A stretch of 9,276 nucleotides of DNA, from positions 1 through 9,276 of the forward strand of contig JAJDBI010000092.1 in assembly GCA_029261435.1 (NCBI GenBank), given 5' to 3'. A model generated the notes under the pieces. It worked only from the letters and a program-made list of their open reading frames with translations, was not told the origin of the DNA and made no database searches. Source of the stretch: Nitrospinaceae bacterium (GTDB lineage: Bacteria > Nitrospinota > Nitrospinia > Nitrospinales > VA-1). Below, piece by piece: positions 5,686-9,276 of this stretch. Each line of letters begins with the position of its first letter. The first letter of the stretch is position 1. Position numbers and translations under genes: made by a program.

Positions 5686-7395
5686 ATGTTGAAAAAAACC
5701 GATCCAGTAGAACGCATTCTTCTGAGGCATAAGAAGATCACCGAAAAAGCTCTGAATGAAGTTAAAGCCAACAATCTGCACACCGGCAGCTATCTTGGCA
5801 AAACGTTGGCTGACCATGGTTATATCCACAACCAAGCTTTGCTGGAAACCCTGAGCTCTGAACTTCGTCTGCCTTATATTAAGAAAGAACAATATCCTAA
5901 ATCCACTCTACCCGTTCAGGGCTTGACGATTACCGAAACTTTTTTACGGGAAAAGATCATCTTCCCGCTGCAAATTAAAGACGATACCTTGATCCTGGCA
6001 GTTTATGACCCATTCGACCTTTACACTATTGAAGACTTAAAAGTCTCGCTGGGAAAAAATATTCGTGTTGTTTTAAGCAGTGAACAGGACATTCTCGAAT
6101 CTATCGAAACTTATTACGGAGAAGAAGGCGGTTCTGCCATGAACCGCATGGTCAGCGACATCCAGGAAGACGATATGCATGGGCTGGACTCTATGGATGA
6201 AAGCACCGAGCATATTCGGGATATGGCATCCGAAGCGCCGGTCATTAAACTGGTGAACCATATCATCAGTCAGGCCATTGAAGCCCGCTCCAGTGATATT
6301 CACTTGGAACCTTTCGCAGATGAGTTACTTCTTCGTTATCGCATTGACGGAATCCTGCACGAAATGGAACCACCGCCAAAACGCTTGAGTTCCGCTATCA
6401 CCACTCGCATCAAGATCATGTCCAAGCTTGATATTTCGGAGCGGAGATTGCCGCAGGATGGACGCATTAAACTTAAAATCCTGGGCAAAGATATCGACAT
6501 GCGTGTATCCACCCTGCCCACATTGCATGGTGAAAGCGTGGTCATGAGAATCCTCGACCGGGGCAATCTGGTTCTCGACCTGACCCATATGGGGTTTCCC
6601 GAAAAAGAACTCCTGCAAATTCAGGAATTGATCAAAAAGCCTTATGGCAAATTTTTAGTTACTGGCCCTACCGGTAGCGGTAAAACCACCACCCTCTATG
6701 CCGCGTTAAGCCAAATCAACAGGCCCGACAAAAAAATCATCACCATTGAAGATCCAGTGGAATATCAAATGCGCGGCATCAACCAGATTCATGTTAAAGC
6801 ACAAATTGGCCTGAACTTTGCCGATGGGTTGCGTTCCATAGTGCGTCAGGATCCTGATGTCATCATGGTCGGTGAGATCCGCGATCCGGAAACAGCTGAT
6901 ATTTCCATTCAGGCCGCGTTGACAGGACATCTGGTTTTCAGCACTGTTCATACGAATGATGCTGCGGGTGCCGTCACCCGGCTTCTGGATATGGGCATCG
7001 AGAACTTTCTTCTATCTTCAGCCCTCCTTGGAGTGCTGGCTCAAAGGCTCGTTCGGGTAATCTGTCCGGAATGCAAGGAAGAGGCCCCTCTGACACCAAC
7101 CCTTAAGATCGAAATGGGAATTCTGGAGAAAGAAAACGTAAAAGTTTATCGTGGTAAAGGTTGTAATGCCTGTAGTCAGACAGGATTCAGAGGACGATGT
7201 GGCATCTATGAGTTGTTGGTCATCGACGACTCGATTCGTGAACTCATCCTGAAAAAAACCACTGCACAAGCGATCTGTGATCAGGCCAGAGAAAAAGGAA
7301 TGCGCACCCTGCGAGAAGATGGGTGGGATAAGGTAGTAAAAGGAATCACTACAGTTGAAGAAATTCTGCGTGTTACTCTGAGCGATAGAAACTAA
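5686..7395 (+). CDS. gspE: Type II secretion ATPase GspE
   Basis: This 569-residue hexameric ATPase powers pseudopilus assembly from the cytoplasmic face. The N-terminal domain (about 1-150) is of the MshEN/GspE_N type (ITEKALNEV, LGKTLADHGYI, LPYI). The catalytic core follows. Walker A is GPTGSGKT at 327-334, the Asp box ITIEDPVEY at 352-360, Walker B IMVGEIRD at 393-400 with E397 as the catalytic glutamate, and the His box includes H415 and H422. The four-cysteine zinc site is complete: C460, C463, C493 and C496. All essential residues are present, so the enzyme should be active. The length is at the upper end for GspE and close to PilB, so sequence alone leaves some room for a type IV pilus assignment; the following gspG with its calcium-site motif supports type II secretion. 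AGGA lies 12 nt before the ATG, inside the end of gspC. Confidence 0.93.
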   Translation: MLKKTDPVERILLRHKKITEKALNEVKANNLHTGSYLGKTLADHGYIHNQALLETLSSELRLPYIKKEQYPKSTLPVQGLTITETFLREKIIFPLQIKDDTLILAVYDPFDLYTIEDLKVSLGKNIRVVLSSEQDILESIETYYGEEGGSAMNRMVSDIQEDDMHGLDSMDESTEHIRDMASEAPVIKLVNHIISQAIEARSSDIHLEPFADELLLRYRIDGILHEMEPPPKRLSSAITTRIKIMSKLDISERRLPQDGRIKLKILGKDIDMRVSTLPTLHGESVVMRILDRGNLVLDLTHMGFPEKELLQIQELIKKPYGKFLVTGPTGSGKTTTLYAALSQINRPDKKIITIEDPVEYQMRGINQIHVKAQIGLNFADGLRSIVRQDPDVIMVGEIRDPETADISIQAALTGHLVFSTVHTNDAAGAVTRLLDMGIENFLLSSALLGVLAQRLVRVICPECKEEAPLTPTLKIEMGILEKENVKVYRGKGCNACSQTGFRGRCGIYELLVIDDSIRELILKKTTAQAICDQAREKGMRTLREDGWDKVVKGITTVEEILRVTLSDRN

Positions 7396-7427
7396 TCATT
7401 CTTCACAAAAAAGGAATCATATAAACC

Positions 7428-8654
7428 ATGACGGTTTATTCATACAAAGCCACGGACAAGAGCGGGAAGTTCATTGAAGGAGATATTGATGCTCCCGATT
7501 ACCAAGCTGCTATTGAGCACATCCGCCAGCTCAATTATTTTCCCGTCAAAGTAGCCGAAGGGAAAAGTGCTTCAAAAATTTCTGCAGGAATGAAGCTTTC
7601 CTTACCGAACTTTGGTTCTACGGTTTCCACCAAAGACTTGATGACGATCACTCAGCAACTAGCCACTCTGGTAGACTCGGGTCTCACTCTCGATGATGGT
7701 CTTTCCACCCTGGTTAAACTGGCGGAGACCGAAAAGATTCGTTTCATTCTTTCAGACATTCGAAAACGAGTTCATGCCGGAACCTCTTTCGCCGATGCTC
7801 TGGCAGAACACCCTGATGTTTTTTCAAAACTATATATCAATATGGTCCGTGCCGGAGAAGCAGGAGGTATGGTCGGCGAAGCATTATCTCGTCTGGAAAT
7901 TTTTTTGGAAAAGTCGGTGACACTCAAAAGCAATATTCGCTCCGCCATGGTTTATCCCGCCATCCTGTTTATGGTCGGCGCATCTGCTGTGGTCATTCTA
8001 ATCACTTTTGTTGTTCCCCAGTTTGCCAAGTTGTTTGAAGACATGGGAGCGGCCCTGCCACTTCCAACTCAGGTTTTGATGGGAGCCAGTTCCCTGATCA
8101 TTAACTATTGGCCAGCATTTTTTTTAGTAATGCTGGTTGGAATTGGAGCCTTTAGGTTTTACACAAAAACCAACAAGGGACGGCTTTGGTGGGACGGTTT
8201 GATCTTGAAACTCCCCTTGTTTGGTCCTTTGATCCGAAAAATCGAAGTTTCGCGTTTTAGCCTGACCATGGCAACCCTGCTAAAAAGCGGTGTGCCAGTC
8301 TTGCAGGCAATGGGAATCGTTCAGACAATTCTTATCAATCGAGTTATTTCAGATGCCATTGGCAACCTCAGACAGGCGTTAAAGAGAGGTAAAGGATTGT
8401 CAGGCCCACTTCAGGAGGCAGGAATTTTTCCTCCCATGGCGGTACAAATGATCACCGTAGGCGAAGCCTCGGGTTCGCTGGACAACATGCTTACCCGAGT
8501 TTCCCATACTTACGACAAAGAAGTTGAGCAGGCGATCAAGCAACTTATCTCCATGATCGAACCTGTTATGATTTTATTTATTGCATTAGTCATTGGCTTC
8601 ATCGTGATTTCGATGTTGCTCGCAATTATTGGTGCTAACGACATTGTTTTTTAA
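7428..8654 (+). CDS. gspF: Type II secretion inner-membrane platform protein GspF
   Basis: This 408-residue protein has two repeated cytoplasmic T2SSF helical domains (about 70-190 and 273-395), each with the family signature: MVRAGEAGGMVGEAL at 139-153 and MITVGEASGSLDNML at 341-355. Membrane segments lie at about 174-198, 222-245 and 376-402. It forms the platform through which GspE's movements are passed to the growing pseudopilus. The N-terminal extension (1-60) starting MTVYSYKATDKSGK is typical of the family. The gene follows gspE after 32 nt with no terminator-like structure between them. AAGGA at 7411-7415 is 12 nt from the ATG, a long spacing. It is full length, and no key region is missing. 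Confidence 0.94.
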   Translation: MTVYSYKATDKSGKFIEGDIDAPDYQAAIEHIRQLNYFPVKVAEGKSASKISAGMKLSLPNFGSTVSTKDLMTITQQLATLVDSGLTLDDGLSTLVKLAETEKIRFILSDIRKRVHAGTSFADALAEHPDVFSKLYINMVRAGEAGGMVGEALSRLEIFLEKSVTLKSNIRSAMVYPAILFMVGASAVVILITFVVPQFAKLFEDMGAALPLPTQVLMGASSLIINYWPAFFLVMLVGIGAFRFYTKTNKGRLWWDGLILKLPLFGPLIRKIEVSRFSLTMATLLKSGVPVLQAMGIVQTILINRVISDAIGNLRQALKRGKGLSGPLQEAGIFPPMAVQMITVGEASGSLDNMLTRVSHTYDKEVEQAIKQLISMIEPVMILFIALVIGFIVISMLLAIIGANDIVF

Positions 8655-8681
8655 TCACCCCTAACAAAGTAAGGAAATCAT

Positions 8682-9104
8682 ATGAAGGGCCAAACACAAT
8701 CAATCAAATACCGCCGTCTTAATGCACAAGGTTTCACCCTTATTGAGCTCATGGTGGTGATGGTTATAATCGGCCTGTTAGCAGCAACTGTCGCGCCCAA
8801 GATCTTTGGTCGTGTCGATAAAGCCCGGCAGCAAGATGCTCAAGCCCAGATCGAACTTCTCGGCCAGGCTCTGGATCTTTATCGTCTGGAAAAACACAAA
8901 TACCCCACGACAGATGAAGGCCTTGAGGCCATAGCCCCATACTTGAAAAAAAGTCTTCCGAAAGATCCCTGGGGAAGCGACTATGAATATCAATCACCCG
9001 GCAAGGAAGGGCGAGGTTATGACCTGATTTCTTATGGTGCAGACAAAACTGAAGGAGGTGAAGAAAACGATATGGACATTGTCAGTTGGAAGAACTTTGA
9101 ATAG
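8682..9104 (+). CDS. gspG: Type II secretion major pseudopilin GspG
   Basis: This 140-residue prepilin has a 17-residue leader ending in QG, then the mature N-terminus FTLIELMVVMVIIG with Glu at mature position 5. Prepilin peptidase should cleave after G17 and methylate F18. The hydrophobic helix of about 18-38 packs in the pseudopilus core. The C-terminal part shows the GspG hallmarks: YRLEKHKYPTTDEGLEA, LPKDPWGSDYEYQSPG and the calcium-binding loop SYGADKTEGGEENDMDIVSW, of which the acidic residues are retained. This identifies it as GspG and not a type IV pilin. The ATG has AAGGA 6 nt upstream, the strongest ribosome site in the operon, as expected for the most abundant subunit. The 3' end overlaps the proposed gspH start by 8 nt. 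Confidence 0.95.
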   Translation: MKGQTQSIKYRRLNAQGFTLIELMVVMVIIGLLAATVAPKIFGRVDKARQQDAQAQIELLGQALDLYRLEKHKYPTTDEGLEAIAPYLKKSLPKDPWGSDYEYQSPGKEGRGYDLISYGADKTEGGEENDMDIVSWKNFE

Positions 9105-9276
9105 CAGCATTAAAGGGGAGCCTAATGGCTTCACGCTTCTCGAGCTGGTTCTTGTTTTACTGTTAATGAGCCTGATCGCTGGACTCACACTCCCCTTTGT
9201 GGCATCCACATTGGATCGCATCACACTACAATCTGAAGTTCGACAGATCGCTTCGGCGCTTCAATTCGCCCGCAGC
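9097..9276 (+). CDS. gspH: Minor pseudopilin GspH-like, truncated by the window end
   Basis: Sixty codons are visible before the edge. The frame contains a prepilin cleavage site, NG followed by FTLLELVLVLLLMSL, with Glu at mature position 5. It continues with the SEVRQIASALQFARS pattern typical of GspH, where a helix carries Arg and a final A-R-S. The start I choose is a TTG at 9097 with GGAAG 4 nt upstream. This gives an 11-residue leader (MNSSIKGEPNG) and an 8-nt overlap with gspG, consistent with translational coupling. A more attractive Shine-Dalgarno/ATG pair (AGGGGAG, then ATG at 9125) is out of frame and meets a stop after 13 codons. Assignment as GspH and not GspI or GspJ rests on gene order and the arginine motif. 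Confidence 0.78.
   Translation, partial: MNSSIKGEPNGFTLLELVLVLLLMSLIAGLTLPFVASTLDRITLQSEVRQIASALQFARS

Noticed and set aside
5686..7395. Reading the ATPase as PilB of a type IV pilus
   Set aside because: The downstream gspG has the SYGAD...GGE calcium loop specific to type II secretion, and the upstream gene is GspC-like.
7411..7430. Possible alternative start of gspF closer to its AAGGA
   Set aside because: No in-frame start codon lies nearer; the ATG at 7428 gives the expected family N-terminus.
1..9276. CRISPR arrays, tRNA or rRNA genes, IS elements
   Set aside because: No regularly spaced direct repeats, cloverleaf or ribosomal RNA segments, or transposase frames were seen.

Overview
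The window comes from a diderm (Gram-negative-type) bacterium. It carries a type II secretion operon, two proteins with Sec-type signals (one of them a lipoprotein cytochrome) and a radical SAM/SPASM protein of the tetrapyrrole-decarboxylase type. By eye the base composition is in the high-40% GC range. The gene mix would suit a Nitrospinota- or Desulfobacterota-like lineage, but nothing here fixes the taxon, so that placement is a weak inference.

Layout. Positions 1-578 (minus strand) hold a frame-disrupted ORF cut by the window edge and, upstream of it, an FxsA-family membrane protein gene. Positions 579-1032 are an AT-rich intergenic stretch without a convincing gene. Positions 1033-1797 (+) encode an exported protein with an STN-like (secretin N-terminal-like) domain and two copies of a short C-terminal repeat. 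It converges on 1821-2633 (-), a lipoprotein with one CxxCH haem site behind a domain that resembles the oxidoreductase molybdopterin-binding fold. Divergent from that gene is 2718-4058 (+), a radical SAM/SPASM enzyme fused to a C-terminal PCP_red-like helical domain. Positions 4188-4571 (-) encode a 127-residue protein of unknown function that starts at TTG. It is bracketed by two copies of a small palindrome-plus-tail repeat, both in the same orientation.

From 4906 to the right edge runs a type II secretion operon in the order gspC-gspE-gspF-gspG-gspH (gspH truncated by the window end). A candidate promoter with a perfect TTGACA lies at 4845-4873. GspC is the inner-membrane/periplasm connector, GspE the cytoplasmic ATPase, GspF the polytopic platform protein, GspG the major pseudopilin and GspH a minor pseudopilin. 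Together they assemble the pseudopilus that pushes folded proteins through an outer-membrane secretin. The secretin gene gspD is not in its common place between gspC and gspE: only 6 nt separate them.

Most noteworthy: the cytochrome / radical SAM-PCP_red divergent pair, the STN protein with its duplicated tail, the paired repeat element around the orphan gene, the poly-A frameshift at the left edge, and the unusual start of gspH, where the best Shine-Dalgarno/ATG pair is out of frame.
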